64,000 bases of DNA. It comes from Allorhizobium pseudoryzae (GTDB lineage: Bacteria; Pseudomonadota; Alphaproteobacteria; Rhizobiales; Rhizobiaceae). Location: the NCBI RefSeq assembly GCF_011046245.1, contig NZ_CP049244.1, positions 124,001 to 188,000 of the forward strand, given 5' to 3'. The first letter of the stretch is position 1; each line of letters starts with the position of its first letter. The notes beneath the pieces were generated by a model. It was not told the DNA's origin and did not search any database. It worked only from the letters and a program-made list of their open reading frames with translations. Position numbers and translations under genes: made by a program. Shown one piece after another: positions 43,774 to 52,831 of the stretch.

Positions 43774-43965
43774 TCATAGGCCAAACACGGCGAGCACCGC
43801 ATCAATCACTGTCGCTCCCCCAATCGGTGCGATCGTCAGCACGAGGATATTGAAGCAGATGATCCAGATCATGACCTTTTCGCCGCGCGGCGTCAGCTTC
43901 GGACGCGAGGGCTTTGGCGGCAATGGCTCCGGGCGAGGCCCGTAACTCTTGAGATCGAGAAACAT
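43774..43965 (-). CDS. small single-helix membrane protein, unknown
   Basis: 63 residues: a proline-rich cytoplasmic start (PRPEPLPPKPSRPKLTPRGEK) and one long hydrophobic helix (VMIWIICFNILVLTIAPIGGATVIDAVLAVF). GGAGACGCCG lies before the ATG, a good ribosome site. No family recognised. The neighbouring 150 bases to the tetR stop are without a further gene. Confidence 0.65.
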   Translation of the reverse strand: MFLDLKSYGPRPEPLPPKPSRPKLTPRGEKVMIWIICFNILVLTIAPIGGATVIDAVLAVFGL

Positions 43966-44116
43966 CGGCGTCTCCGCTGACCATGATCGCAGATAACCAC
44001 TGAAACACAGGCCTTATTGCTGCACCAGCGCCAATCGCGGACGCGCGCCAAAACGACGCGCTTTCCCGGATGAACCGCAGCGGGGTGATCCACGACAAAA
44101 CCGGCTTCGCGAAGAC

Positions 44117-44758
44117 CTAGATCAGGATCCGCTGCGCAATCAAAGCCAACTCGTCAATCAACCGGTCGTCGTCTTCGGCAACCTGGATGATCCGTTTCAG
44201 AAAATCACGCGACGATATGATCGAACTGATCAAGGAGGTTGCCGCAACTATTTCTAAACTCGCATCTGATTTTCTTTCTTCGGAACCTTCACGAATTTCC
44301 AGGATGTATCTCAGCAAGACATCGTGAACGGGTCGCGCGATTTTATCCTCGATGATCTTCCTTCGCTCGGTGTCGGAACTCGTCATGATTTCGCTGATGA
44401 AGAGCTGAGAGAACAAAGGCCTGCGATTGATGATACTGACGAGGTCAATGCAAAGACGGTGAATTTTCACCTGTGGTGGGAAATCCATTGAGGCTTCACG
44501 ACAACTCTTCAACTGACGCATCGCGTCATCGGCGACGGCATCAACCACGGCAGTCCACAGGCCGAGCTTCGATCCGTAGTGATAGGAGATCAGGGCGACG
44601 TCGACGCCGGCGCGATCTGCAATCGCCCTTAAGGAACACTTGTCGAAGCCGAACTCGGCAAAACAGGCGACGGCGGCCTCAAATATCTGATCCGTCTGGA
44701 GTTCTTTTCCCTTTTTGGGACGTCCGCGCCTGCGGCCCGCCGTGCTTTCAGCTGTCAT
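44117..44758 (-). CDS. TetR-family repressor of the RND efflux operon
   Basis: 213 residues. After a basic start (GRRRGRPKKGK) comes the TetR HTH (IFEAAVACFAEFGFDKCSLRAIADRAGVDVALISYHYGSKLGLW). The C-terminal part is of the CecR/AcrR-like type (RPLFSQLFISEIMTSSDTERRKIIEDKIARPVHDVLLRYI). ATG at 44758 has TGGAGGGG upstream. Divergent from the efflux genes with a palindrome in between, the classical local-repressor layout. Confidence 0.9.
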   Translation of the reverse strand: MTAESTAGRRRGRPKKGKELQTDQIFEAAVACFAEFGFDKCSLRAIADRAGVDVALISYHYGSKLGLWTAVVDAVADDAMRQLKSCREASMDFPPQVKIHRLCIDLVSIINRRPLFSQLFISEIMTSSDTERRKIIEDKIARPVHDVLLRYILEIREGSEERKSDASLEIVAATSLISSIISSRDFLKRIIQVAEDDDRLIDELALIAQRILI

Positions 44759-44780
44759 TGCACCCCTCCAGTTTTGACCC

Positions 44781-44830
44781 TTGACAAGGCCAGTATCTGC
44801 CAATCATAGATATTCAACGGTTGATGAATA
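44781..44830 (+). promoter_or_regulatory. promoter and TetR operator of the efflux operon
   Basis: TTGACA (44781-44786), 17 bases, TCATAG (44804-44809). Directly after lies TATTCAACGGTTGATGAATA (44811-44830), with outer arms TATTCA/TGAATA and an inner inverted repeat TCAAC-G-GTTGA. It covers the expected transcription start and is the natural TetR site. Confidence 0.65.
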
Positions 44831-44858
44831 AAATCAAGGCGCCTGTTTCAACGTCCGG

Positions 44859-45995
44859 ATGATAGCCATGGGCATACACACCAACACGCCGAGCGAAAGC
44901 GTGCAGAAGAGAAAAAGATCCCGCGTTTTGCCGCTTGCCGCGATGGCGCTGCTGGCTGCGCTTGCCTCGTGCGAGGCAGAAAGGAAACCGCTGACGCCGG
45001 ATATCCTTCCTGTTCGCGTGGAGCCTGCCAAACTTGCGGCAGATGATCTGCATGCCTCCGGGACCGGCGAGGTCAAAGCGCGCGTGGCCAGCGACCTGTC
45101 GTTCAAGGTCGGTGGGAAGGTCGTCTCCCGGTCGGTTGGCGTCGGCGATCATGTCAAGGCAGGCCAGGTGCTGGCCACGCTCGATCCGGTGGAGCAGTTG
45201 GCCGATATCGATTCCGCCAAGGCCTCCGTCGCGTCCCAGGAAGCGACATTGCGCATGGCAGCCTCGGTTCTGAGCCGACGCAAGGCTCTGACACAGACCG
45301 GCGCGCTGTCGCAGCAGGAACTGGACAGCGCGCAACAGGAGTTTCAATCTGCACAGAACGACCTGGATGCCGCCCGCGCCAAGCTCGAGAGCGCCAATGA
45401 AGCGTTGATCCAGACGGAACTTCATGCGGATGCCGACGGCACGATCACCGCCCGCAATGTCGAAGTCGGTCAGGTGGTGCAGGCGTCCACAACTGTCTTC
45501 ACTCTCGCGCATGACGGTGCCCGGGACGCGGTCTTCAATGTCCAGGAGTCCGCCTTGTCGGGGGACGAACGGCCCAAATCCATCACGGTCGCGCTCGTGT
45601 CCAAGCCCGATGTCAAAGCGGCGGCAACAGTTCGGGAAATCAGCCCGACGCTTGACCGGTCGCTCGGGACCGTCAGCGTCAAGCTCTCCATCGACAACCC
45701 ACCGGCGGAGATGACCCTGGGCTCGGCCATCATCGCTAACGTCGTGTTCGGCAGAGAGCAGCGCATCTCCGTGCCCTGGCAGTCGCTGTTCTCCAAGGCG
45801 GGAGAACCGGCCGTGTGGGTGGTGGATGCCGGCACCTCCAGCGTCACGCTGAAACCGATCACCATCGAACGGTACGATGCCGCAAAGGTCATCGTCGAAT
45901 CAGGACTTGAACCCGGAGAGCTTGTGGTTGTCGACGGCGGACAGTTCCTTCGCGATCAACAGAAAGTCTCGATCTCGCAAGAGGCGACCCAATGA
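44859..45995 (+). CDS. RND efflux periplasmic adaptor lipoprotein 1
   Basis: 378 residues with a lipoprotein signal (PLAAMALLAALASC, lipobox LASC). Membrane-fusion features: biotinyl-lipoyl halves VKARVASDLSFKVGGKVVSRSVGVGDHVKAGQVLATLD and HADADGTITARNVEVGQVV around a coiled-coil hairpin (SLSQQELDSAQQEFQSAQNDLDAARAKLESANEAL-type region). ATGs at 44859 and 44868 are both possible. First gene of the efflux operon; ATGA overlap with adaptor 2. Confidence 0.9.
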   Translation: MIAMGIHTNTPSESVQKRKRSRVLPLAAMALLAALASCEAERKPLTPDILPVRVEPAKLAADDLHASGTGEVKARVASDLSFKVGGKVVSRSVGVGDHVKAGQVLATLDPVEQLADIDSAKASVASQEATLRMAASVLSRRKALTQTGALSQQELDSAQQEFQSAQNDLDAARAKLESANEALIQTELHADADGTITARNVEVGQVVQASTTVFTLAHDGARDAVFNVQESALSGDERPKSITVALVSKPDVKAAATVREISPTLDRSLGTVSVKLSIDNPPAEMTLGSAIIANVVFGREQRISVPWQSLFSKAGEPAVWVVDAGTSSVTLKPITIERYDAAKVIVESGLEPGELVVVDGGQFLRDQQKVSISQEATQ

Positions 45996-47068
45996 AATCT
46001 CCCATCGCCATTTCCTTCGTGTTGATCGCGGCAGGCCTCAGCGCGTGCTCCGATGACAAAAAAGATCCCGCGCCTCCGGTGCGTCCTATCCTCTCCATGC
46101 TGGCGGAGCCCCGGGAAAGCATTGCGACCGGCTTCGCCGGCACTGTCGAAGCGCAGTTTTCCACAGATCTGGGCTTCCAGGTGCTGGGACGCATCACCGC
46201 CCGTCACGTCAGCGTCGGGGATCTCGTCAAGAAGGGCCAGATCCTCGCCAGCATCGATGCCACCGCATTGCAACTGGCTGTCACGCAGGCCGAAGCTGAT
46301 CTTGCGTCCGCCGTTGCCAAGCTGGATCTCGCCAAGCTCAACGAGCAGCGGCAGAAGACGCTTGTTGCGTCAGCGGCCAGCACGAAGGAGCAACTGGAAA
46401 CGGCGGTGCAGAGCCGCGAGGCTGCCGAAGCCACCGTTCAGCAGCTCCAGGCGAGCCTGACCAAGGCGAAGGAACAGCTCACCTATGCTGACCTCACCGC
46501 AGACACGGACGGTGTCGTTTCGGCCGTATCGGCTGAAGTCGGCCAGGTGGTTTCCGCCGGCCAAACCGTGCTGACGATCGCGAGACTGGAAGCGCGCAAC
46601 GCCGTCGTCGATATTCCGGACAGTTTTGATCAGTTGACCAAGATCGGCACGCCCTTCGAGGTAACGCTCCAGGCAAACCCCGTCATCAAGGTGAGCGGCA
46701 CGGTTCGCGAAACGACCCCCCAATCGGACGCAGCGACCCGCACGCGCCGCACCAAGATCGCACTGAACGCGCCGCCGGCCTCCTTCCGGCTCGGCAGCAC
46801 GATCACCGCAACGCCTGAAGCCCCGAGCGACGGCCATATCTGGCTTCCTGAGAGCGCGGTGGGGATCGCCGATGGCAAGACATTCGTTTGGGTCGTCAAC
46901 ACCGACACCAAGACGGTGTCCCGCAAGACCGTCGAGACGAGACCGTCGGCCGGAGGCGGACTGGATGTTCTCAGCGGTCTTGAACCGGGCCAGCGTGTCG
47001 CATCAGCCGGCGTCTATTCGCTCGCCGACAATCAAACCGTCAGAATTCCAGATGAGATGCCCCAATGA
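45992..47068 (+). CDS. RND efflux periplasmic adaptor lipoprotein 2
   Basis: 358 residues with lipobox LSAC (FVLIAAGLSAC). It has the lipoyl half-motifs FSTDLGFQVLGRITARHVSVGDLVKKGQILASID and LTADTDGVVSAVSAEVGQVVSAGQ, and the coiled coil between them. Diverged from adaptor 1, so the pump may use a hetero-trimeric or hexameric ring of two adaptors. ATGA overlap with the RND gene. Confidence 0.9.
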   Translation: MKSPIAISFVLIAAGLSACSDDKKDPAPPVRPILSMLAEPRESIATGFAGTVEAQFSTDLGFQVLGRITARHVSVGDLVKKGQILASIDATALQLAVTQAEADLASAVAKLDLAKLNEQRQKTLVASAASTKEQLETAVQSREAAEATVQQLQASLTKAKEQLTYADLTADTDGVVSAVSAEVGQVVSAGQTVLTIARLEARNAVVDIPDSFDQLTKIGTPFEVTLQANPVIKVSGTVRETTPQSDAATRTRRTKIALNAPPASFRLGSTITATPEAPSDGHIWLPESAVGIADGKTFVWVVNTDTKTVSRKTVETRPSAGGGLDVLSGLEPGQRVASAGVYSLADNQTVRIPDEMPQ

Positions 47069-50000
47069 CCATGAAATTCAATCTCTCCGAGTGGGCGCTA
47101 AAGCACAAGTCGCTCGTCTGGTACTTCATGATCCTGGCCACGGTTGCCGGCGTCATGTCCTACGTCAATCTGGGACGGGAAGAGGATCCTGACTTCAGCA
47201 TCAAGACCATGCTGATCCAGGCTTCCTGGCCGGGCGCATCCGTCGATGAAATGACAAGCCAGGTCACGGACCGCATCGAAAAGAAACTTCAGGAGCTTGA
47301 ATCGCTCGACTACACGAAGAGCATCAACTCTCCCGGACAGACGACAATCTACGTCAACCTGCTCGAAACCACCAAGGCCAAGGACGTGAAGCCGACCTGG
47401 GTCAAGGTGCGCAACATGATAAACGACATCTCCTCCTCCCTGCCATCCGGCGTTCAGGGGCCGACCTTCATCGACAGCTTCGGCGACGTCTACGGCAATA
47501 TTTACGCCTTCACGGCCGATGGCCTCACACAGCGCCAGCTGCGCGATTACTTGGAGGCCGCCCGCCAACAACTCCTCTCCGTTCCGAACGTCGGCAAGGT
47601 GGATCTGGTCGGCGCTCAGGACGAGGTGGTGTACCTGGAGTTTTCGACCAGGCAGATGGCTGCGCTGGGCATTACCCAGCAGCAAATCCTGGAGACGCTG
47701 CAAAACCAGAACGCCGTGACGGCCTCCGGCACGCTGCGGACGGGAGCGGAAAGCATCAACATCCGCGTTTCGGGACAGTTCGCGACACAGGACGCACTGC
47801 GCGACATCAATCTGCGCGTCAACGATCGCTTCTTCCGGTTAAGTGACGTCGCCAAGATCACCCGAGGCTACTCGGATCCCCAACAGCCCCTGTTCCGCGT
47901 GAACGGCCAGCCCGCCATCGGGCTTGCCATCGGCATGAAGCCGGGATCGAACCTTCTGCACTTCGGGGAGGCCCTCAAGGCCACCATGGACAAGGTCATT
48001 GCCGATCTGCCGGTTGGCATCGGTGTCCATCACGTCGCCGATCAGGCCGTCGTCGTGGAGGAAGCCGTTGGCGGCTTCACCAAGGCCCTGTTCGAGGCCA
48101 TTGCCATTGTTCTTGTCGTGAGCTTCCTCAGCCTCGGCATGCGTGCCGGTCTGGTGGTCGCGTGTTCGATCCCGCTCGTTCTCGCCATCACTTTCATCTT
48201 CATGGAATATCTCGGCATCTCGCTGCAGCGCATCTCTCTCGGTGCACTCATCATCGCGCTCGGCCTGCTCGTGGATGACGCGATGATCGCCATCGAGATG
48301 ATGGTCTCGAGACTGGAGGCGGGGGACCCGCTGCCGAAGGCGGCCACCGCCGTGTGGACGTCAACGGCTTTCCCGATGCTGACCGGCACCCTGGTCACCG
48401 TCGCGAGCTTCATTCCCGTCGGCCTGAACAACAGTGCAGCCGGTGAATTCACCTTCACCCTCTTCGTGGTCATCGCGATCTCGTTGATCACCTCCTGGAT
48501 CGTCGCCGTGCTGTTTGCGCCGCTGCTCGGAGTGCTCATCCTTCCCAAGAGCATGAAGAAGCATCACGAAGACAAGAGCCTGCTGGCCCGTGTCTTCGGC
48601 AGCATTCTCTCGGTGTGCATGCACTGGCCGAAGATGACGATCCTCGCGACGCTCGCATTGTTTGCCACATCCCTCTACGGCATGGGCTTCGTGCAACAGC
48701 AGTTCTTCCCCGCTTCGGACCGTCCGGAACTGATCGTCGATTGGACGGCGCGACAGAACTATACGATCGCCCAGACCAAGGCGGACATGGACACGTTCGA
48801 GGCTAAGCATGTGGCCAACAATCCGGATGTCGATCACTGGACATCCTATGTCGGCCAGGGCGCCAAACGCTTCGTTCTCTCCTTCGACGTCCCGGCCTCG
48901 ACCAACAACTTTGGCCAGATGATTATCGTTGCCAAGGACGTCGAGGCGCGCGACCGGCTGATGAAGCAGCTTTCCAAGGCCGCCGAGGACGAGTTTCCGG
49001 GTACGGACGTCTTCGTCAAGCAGATGGAACTCGGCCCACCGGTCGGGCGGCCGATACAGTACCGCGTCAAGGGTCCGGACCCGCAGAAGGTGCGCACCTA
49101 CGCCCAGGATGTGGCCGGCATCATGGGCCAGGATATCCGGCTTGGCCGCGTGGTCTACGACTGGAACGAACCAGCACGTGTCGTGAAGGTCGATATCATG
49201 CAGGACAAGGCACGCCAGCTCGGCGTCAGTTCCTCGGACGTTGCAACGGCGCTCAACGGGATCACGGGCGGATCGACGATCACCCAGATCCGCGACAGCA
49301 TCTACCTGATCAACGTCGTGGGGCGTGCCACCAAAAGCGAACGGGAATCGATCGAGACGCTGCGTGACCTGCAATTGCCGAGCAGCAATGGACAGTCGGT
49401 CCCGTTGGCCTCCATCGCGACCTTCCGTTACGAACTGGAACAGCCAATCATCTGGCGCCGAGATCGCAGCCCGACCATCACCGTTGAGGCCGCCATTCGC
49501 GATGCGACCCAGCCCGCCACCATCGATGCGGCCCTGCAACCCGCCATCGCAGCCTTCAACGACAAGCTTCCCGCCGGCTATTCCGTCGAAGCAGGCGGTA
49601 CCGCCGAAAGCAGCGCCAAGAGCCAGGCACCGATTGCGGCCGTCGTTCCGCTGATGTTGCTCGTCATGACGACCATCCTGATGTTCCAGCTGCAAAGCTT
49701 CCAGCGCCTGTTCATGGTGGTCATCGTCGCGCCGCTCGGTCTCATCGGCGTGGTTGCGGCCCTGCTCCCCAGCGGCGCGCCGCTCGGCTTCGTCGCCATC
49801 CTCGGGGTGCTGGCTCTCATCGGCATCCTGATCCGCAACTCGGTCATTCTCGTCGTCGAGATCGACACGTTGCGCAACGCCGGCAAGGAAGCCTGGGATG
49901 CGGTCAAGGAAGCGGCTGAGCACCGCATGCGGCCGATCATGCTGACGGCCGCCGCGGCCAGTCTCGCGCTGATCCCGATTGCCCGCGAGATCTTCTGGGG

Positions 50001-50136
50001 TCCGATGGCCTATGCGATGATGGGCGGCATCATTGTCGGCACGGTGCTGACGCTGCTGTTCCTGCCGGCCCTCTACATTGTCTGGTTCCGTGTGAAGAAA
50101 CCCGCCCCTGGCACGGCGCGTGAAGCAACCGCGTAG
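47065..50136 (+). CDS. RND efflux pump inner-membrane transporter
   Basis: 1023 residues, standard RND length. It opens LSEWALKHKSLVWYFMILATVAGVMSYVNLGREEDPDFSIKTM. The fourth helix has the proton-relay Asp pair in LGLLVDDAMIAIEM; helix 10 region LLVMTTILMFQLQSFQRLFMVVIVAPLGLIG and helix 11 GVLALIGILIRNSVILVVEID follow. Substrate class is unknown; the REEDPDF start is shared with the multidrug/solvent-type RND group rather than with the metal group. No outer-membrane TolC gene is present, so a shared TolC is expected. A strong terminator follows. Confidence 0.93.
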   Translation: MTMKFNLSEWALKHKSLVWYFMILATVAGVMSYVNLGREEDPDFSIKTMLIQASWPGASVDEMTSQVTDRIEKKLQELESLDYTKSINSPGQTTIYVNLLETTKAKDVKPTWVKVRNMINDISSSLPSGVQGPTFIDSFGDVYGNIYAFTADGLTQRQLRDYLEAARQQLLSVPNVGKVDLVGAQDEVVYLEFSTRQMAALGITQQQILETLQNQNAVTASGTLRTGAESINIRVSGQFATQDALRDINLRVNDRFFRLSDVAKITRGYSDPQQPLFRVNGQPAIGLAIGMKPGSNLLHFGEALKATMDKVIADLPVGIGVHHVADQAVVVEEAVGGFTKALFEAIAIVLVVSFLSLGMRAGLVVACSIPLVLAITFIFMEYLGISLQRISLGALIIALGLLVDDAMIAIEMMVSRLEAGDPLPKAATAVWTSTAFPMLTGTLVTVASFIPVGLNNSAAGEFTFTLFVVIAISLITSWIVAVLFAPLLGVLILPKSMKKHHEDKSLLARVFGSILSVCMHWPKMTILATLALFATSLYGMGFVQQQFFPASDRPELIVDWTARQNYTIAQTKADMDTFEAKHVANNPDVDHWTSYVGQGAKRFVLSFDVPASTNNFGQMIIVAKDVEARDRLMKQLSKAAEDEFPGTDVFVKQMELGPPVGRPIQYRVKGPDPQKVRTYAQDVAGIMGQDIRLGRVVYDWNEPARVVKVDIMQDKARQLGVSSSDVATALNGITGGSTITQIRDSIYLINVVGRATKSERESIETLRDLQLPSSNGQSVPLASIATFRYELEQPIIWRRDRSPTITVEAAIRDATQPATIDAALQPAIAAFNDKLPAGYSVEAGGTAESSAKSQAPIAAVVPLMLLVMTTILMFQLQSFQRLFMVVIVAPLGLIGVVAALLPSGAPLGFVAILGVLALIGILIRNSVILVVEIDTLRNAGKEAWDAVKEAAEHRMRPIMLTAAAASLALIPIAREIFWGPMAYAMMGGIIVGTVLTLLFLPALYIVWFRVKKPAPGTAREATA

Positions 50137-50152
50137 GCGGTACTACGAAAAA

Positions 50153-50181
50153 GTGTCTGGCCACCGGGCCAGGCACCTTTT
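50153..50181 (+). terminator. Rho-independent terminator of the efflux operon
   Basis: Stem GTGTCTGGCC/GGCCAGGCAC (10 pairs, one G-U), loop ACCG, followed by CTTTTGCT. Seventeen bases after the RND stop codon. Confidence 0.85.
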
Positions 50182-50248
50182 GCTCTATTTCGACATGGCG
50201 GATCCGGCAGAACGCAAAGCAACGTGGTCCCGACGGATCAGTTCAACC

Positions 50249-51505
50249 TTATCGCACCAGCACAGCGCGGAAATCGTTGACATTGGTTCCGGTCGGCCCC
50301 GGCTTGAACAGATCGCCGACGGCCTCGAAGGCGGCATAGCTGTTGTTTGCGGCGAGGAAACTTCTCCCGTCCATCCCCAGCGCCCGAAGACGGCGTGCCG
50401 TCGTGCCATCGGCAAAGGCGCCGGCATGATCGCCGAGCCCGTCGATCCCGTCCGTATCGGCAGCAATAGCCGTGACCGGAAGCCCGTCAATGGCAAGCCC
50501 GAGCGCCAGCCCGAACTCGCTGTTTCGCCCTCCCTTGCCACCTGACCGGCGAATGGTCACCGTCGTTTCCCCTCCCGACAGCAGAACACACGGGCGGGCG
50601 AACGGGCGCCCACGCTCGGCGATCTCCCGGGCCAGCGCCGCATGGACCAGCGCCACCTCCCGCGCCTCTCCCTCGATCGCATCCGATAGAATATGCGCCG
50701 AGACGCCGTGACGGCGGGCGACCTCCGCGGCCGCTTCCAGCGACACGCCGGCAGAGGCGATCACATGATGGCTGTTGCGCGCAAATGCCGGATCGTCAGG
50801 GCGCGGTGCATCCGCAGCCGGTGAGTTGAGGTGCGCGAGCATGGCCGCAGGAAGCGCCAAGCCATATTGCTCGACAACGGACAGCGCATCAAAGCGCGTG
50901 GTGGCATCCGGTACGGTCGGGCCCGAAGCGACGAAGGCCGGATTGTCACCCGGGATATCGGAGACGATGAGGCTCACCACCCGCGCTTTCGTGGCAGCCG
51001 CCAACCGTCCGCCCTTGATGGTGGACAGATGCTTGCGCACCACATTCATCGCAGAGATCGGCGCCCCGGACGCCAAAAGGATCTCGTTCAGCCTGATTTC
51101 GTCTTCGAGGGACAACCCGACCGGCGGCGCGGGCAGCAGGGCGGAGCCGCCGCCACAGATCAGTGCGATCACAAGGTCCCCGGCTTCCAGACCGGAAACG
51201 AGATCGACCAGCCTGCGCGCCGCATGGAGGCCTGCCTCGTCGGGAACCGGATGGGCCGCCTCGACGACGCTGATGGAGCGGGTTTCACATCCATATCCGT
51301 ATCGCGTGACGATGAGGCCCTCCAAGGGTTCGGGCCAGAGCGTTTCCAGGGCTGCGGCCATCTGGGCGGCGCCCTTGCCAGCACCGATGACGACGGTCCG
51401 GCCCTTCGACGGCGGTGATGGCAGATGGTTTCGGATGCCAATCAGCGGGTCTGCCGCGGCGACCGCAGCATCAAACATGGCGCGAAGAAGATCTCGGTCC
51501 TGCAT
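50249..51505 (-). CDS. ttuD: glycerate 2-kinase / hydroxypyruvate reductase TtuD type (GckA/MOFRL family)
   Basis: 418 residues. Features: VVIGAGKGAAQMAAAL, ALICGGGSALLPAPP, SAMNVVRKHLSTIKGGRLA, SLIVSDIPGDNPAFVASGPT, LLSGGETTVTI, GGRNSEFGLALGLAIDG and the C-terminal MOFRL-type GPTGTNVNDFRAVLV. In Agrobacterium vitis this gene (ttuD) follows the tartrate dehydrogenase gene. It works on glycerate/hydroxypyruvate derived from tartrate, feeding 2-phosphoglycerate into glycolysis. The ATG at 51505 is chosen over a TTG at 51529. It lies 122 bases downstream of ttuC. Confidence 0.88.
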   Translation of the reverse strand: MQDRDLLRAMFDAAVAAADPLIGIRNHLPSPPSKGRTVVIGAGKGAAQMAAALETLWPEPLEGLIVTRYGYGCETRSISVVEAAHPVPDEAGLHAARRLVDLVSGLEAGDLVIALICGGGSALLPAPPVGLSLEDEIRLNEILLASGAPISAMNVVRKHLSTIKGGRLAAATKARVVSLIVSDIPGDNPAFVASGPTVPDATTRFDALSVVEQYGLALPAAMLAHLNSPAADAPRPDDPAFARNSHHVIASAGVSLEAAAEVARRHGVSAHILSDAIEGEAREVALVHAALAREIAERGRPFARPCVLLSGGETTVTIRRSGGKGGRNSEFGLALGLAIDGLPVTAIAADTDGIDGLGDHAGAFADGTTARRLRALGMDGRSFLAANNSYAAFEAVGDLFKPGPTGTNVNDFRAVLVR

Positions 51506-51627
51506 GCTTCTACTCAAACTCCTCAACAAGTCGGCAGGTTAGCACTGCCGGCCTTCAAAAGGCCAGATCTGCCGCGGGCGAAGGGACTAGTCTTCTAACG
51601 TCGCGCGCCAAGCGGCCAGAGTCCTCG

Positions 51628-52704
51628 TCACAGGATGTTGGCTCCCTTGATCGCTTGGCACACGGCGGCCGTCACGTCTTCCGTCGTTGCCGTTCCGCCG
51701 ACATCAGGCGTCAGAATACCGGCACCCGACACGCGTTCGACGGCCTGCATCAGATGCTTGGCGGCCTCGGGCTCGCCGAGATGCTCCAGCATCTGCGCTG
51801 CCGTCCAGAAGGTGGCAACCGGATTGGCAATCCCCTTGCCCGCAATGTCGAAAGCCGAACCATGGATCGGCTCGAACATTGACGGATACCGCCGCTCCGG
51901 ATCGATGTTGGCGGTGGGGGCGACACCGAGACTGCCAGCCAGCGCCCCGGCAAGATCCGACAGAATGTCGGCGTGCAGGTTGGTGGCAACGATCGTGTCG
52001 AGGCTTTTGGGGTGGAGCGTCATGCGCACCGTCATGGCATCCACCAGCATCTTATCCCAAGTGACATCGGCGAATTCCCTGGCCACTTCGGCTGCGATTT
52101 CGTCCCACATCACCATGCCGTGGCGCTGTGCATTGGATTTGGTGACGACGGTGAGCAGCTTGCGCGGACGCGACTGCGCCAGCCTGAAGGCATACCGCAT
52201 GATGCGGGTCACGCCGACGCGGGTAAAGATCGCCACTTCCGTTCCCACCTCTTCCGGCAGGCCCCTATGAGCGCGTCCCCCATGGCCGGAATATTCGCCT
52301 TCGGAATTTTCCCGCACGATCACCCAGTCGAGATCGCCCGGGCCGCAATTGCGCAAGGGCGGCGTGATGCCCGGCAGGATCTTCGTCGGGCGCACATTGG
52401 CGTACTGGTCAAAGCCCTGACAGATCGGCAACCTCAATCCCCAGAGCGTGATGTGGTCGGGCACGTCGGGTGCACCGACGGCACCGAAAAATATCGCATC
52501 GAAGCTTTTCAGTTGCTCCAGCCCATCAGACGGCATCATCTCGCCGTGCTTCTTGTAGTAGTCGGACCCCCAGTCGAACATCGTCGCCGAGATCGCGAAG
52601 TTGCCGCAGCGTTCGGCAAGCACCTCCAGAACCTGCAAGCCGGCGGCGATGACTTCCGGTCCGATCCCATCGGCCGGGATTGCCGCAATTCTGTATTCAC
52701 GCAT
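51628..52704 (-). CDS. ttuC: tartrate dehydrogenase/decarboxylase
   Basis: 358 residues of the isocitrate/isopropylmalate dehydrogenase superfamily: IPADGIGPEVIAAGLQVL, the substrate loop IVRENSEGEYSGHGGRAHRG (tartrate dehydrogenases have this ENSEGEY form), VTKSNAQRHGMVMWDEIAAEV, metal ligands in VDAMTVRMTLHPKSLDTIVATNLHADILSDL and FEPIHGSAFDIAGKGIANPVA. It oxidises tartrate (or decarboxylates it or malate) with NAD and divalent metal. AGGAGTGG precedes the ATG at 52704. Together with ttuD and the divergent GntR gene it forms a tartrate utilisation locus. Confidence 0.9.
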   Translation of the reverse strand: MREYRIAAIPADGIGPEVIAAGLQVLEVLAERCGNFAISATMFDWGSDYYKKHGEMMPSDGLEQLKSFDAIFFGAVGAPDVPDHITLWGLRLPICQGFDQYANVRPTKILPGITPPLRNCGPGDLDWVIVRENSEGEYSGHGGRAHRGLPEEVGTEVAIFTRVGVTRIMRYAFRLAQSRPRKLLTVVTKSNAQRHGMVMWDEIAAEVAREFADVTWDKMLVDAMTVRMTLHPKSLDTIVATNLHADILSDLAGALAGSLGVAPTANIDPERRYPSMFEPIHGSAFDIAGKGIANPVATFWTAAQMLEHLGEPEAAKHLMQAVERVSGAGILTPDVGGTATTEDVTAAVCQAIKGANIL

Positions 52705-52742
52705 GAACCACTCCTGATCGAATTCTGCTGCATCTCCCCACG

Positions 52743-52787
52743 CCTTGCATGCAAGGATAAATTCATTAGATCGGGTCCGTTTGTCAA
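52743..52787 (-). promoter_or_regulatory. ttuC promoter with palindromic operator
   Basis: Minus-strand TTGACA (52787-52782) with a -10-like GAATTT after 17 bases. The perfect 14-bp palindrome CCTTGCATGCAAGG (52743-52756) lies at the expected start of transcription. Position between ttuC and the divergent GntR gene makes it the probable GntR site. Confidence 0.6.
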
Positions 52788-52831
52788 TCGCCGCGCGGAC
52801 CCATATAAGGGATCGAAGGAAGCAGGTGCCG

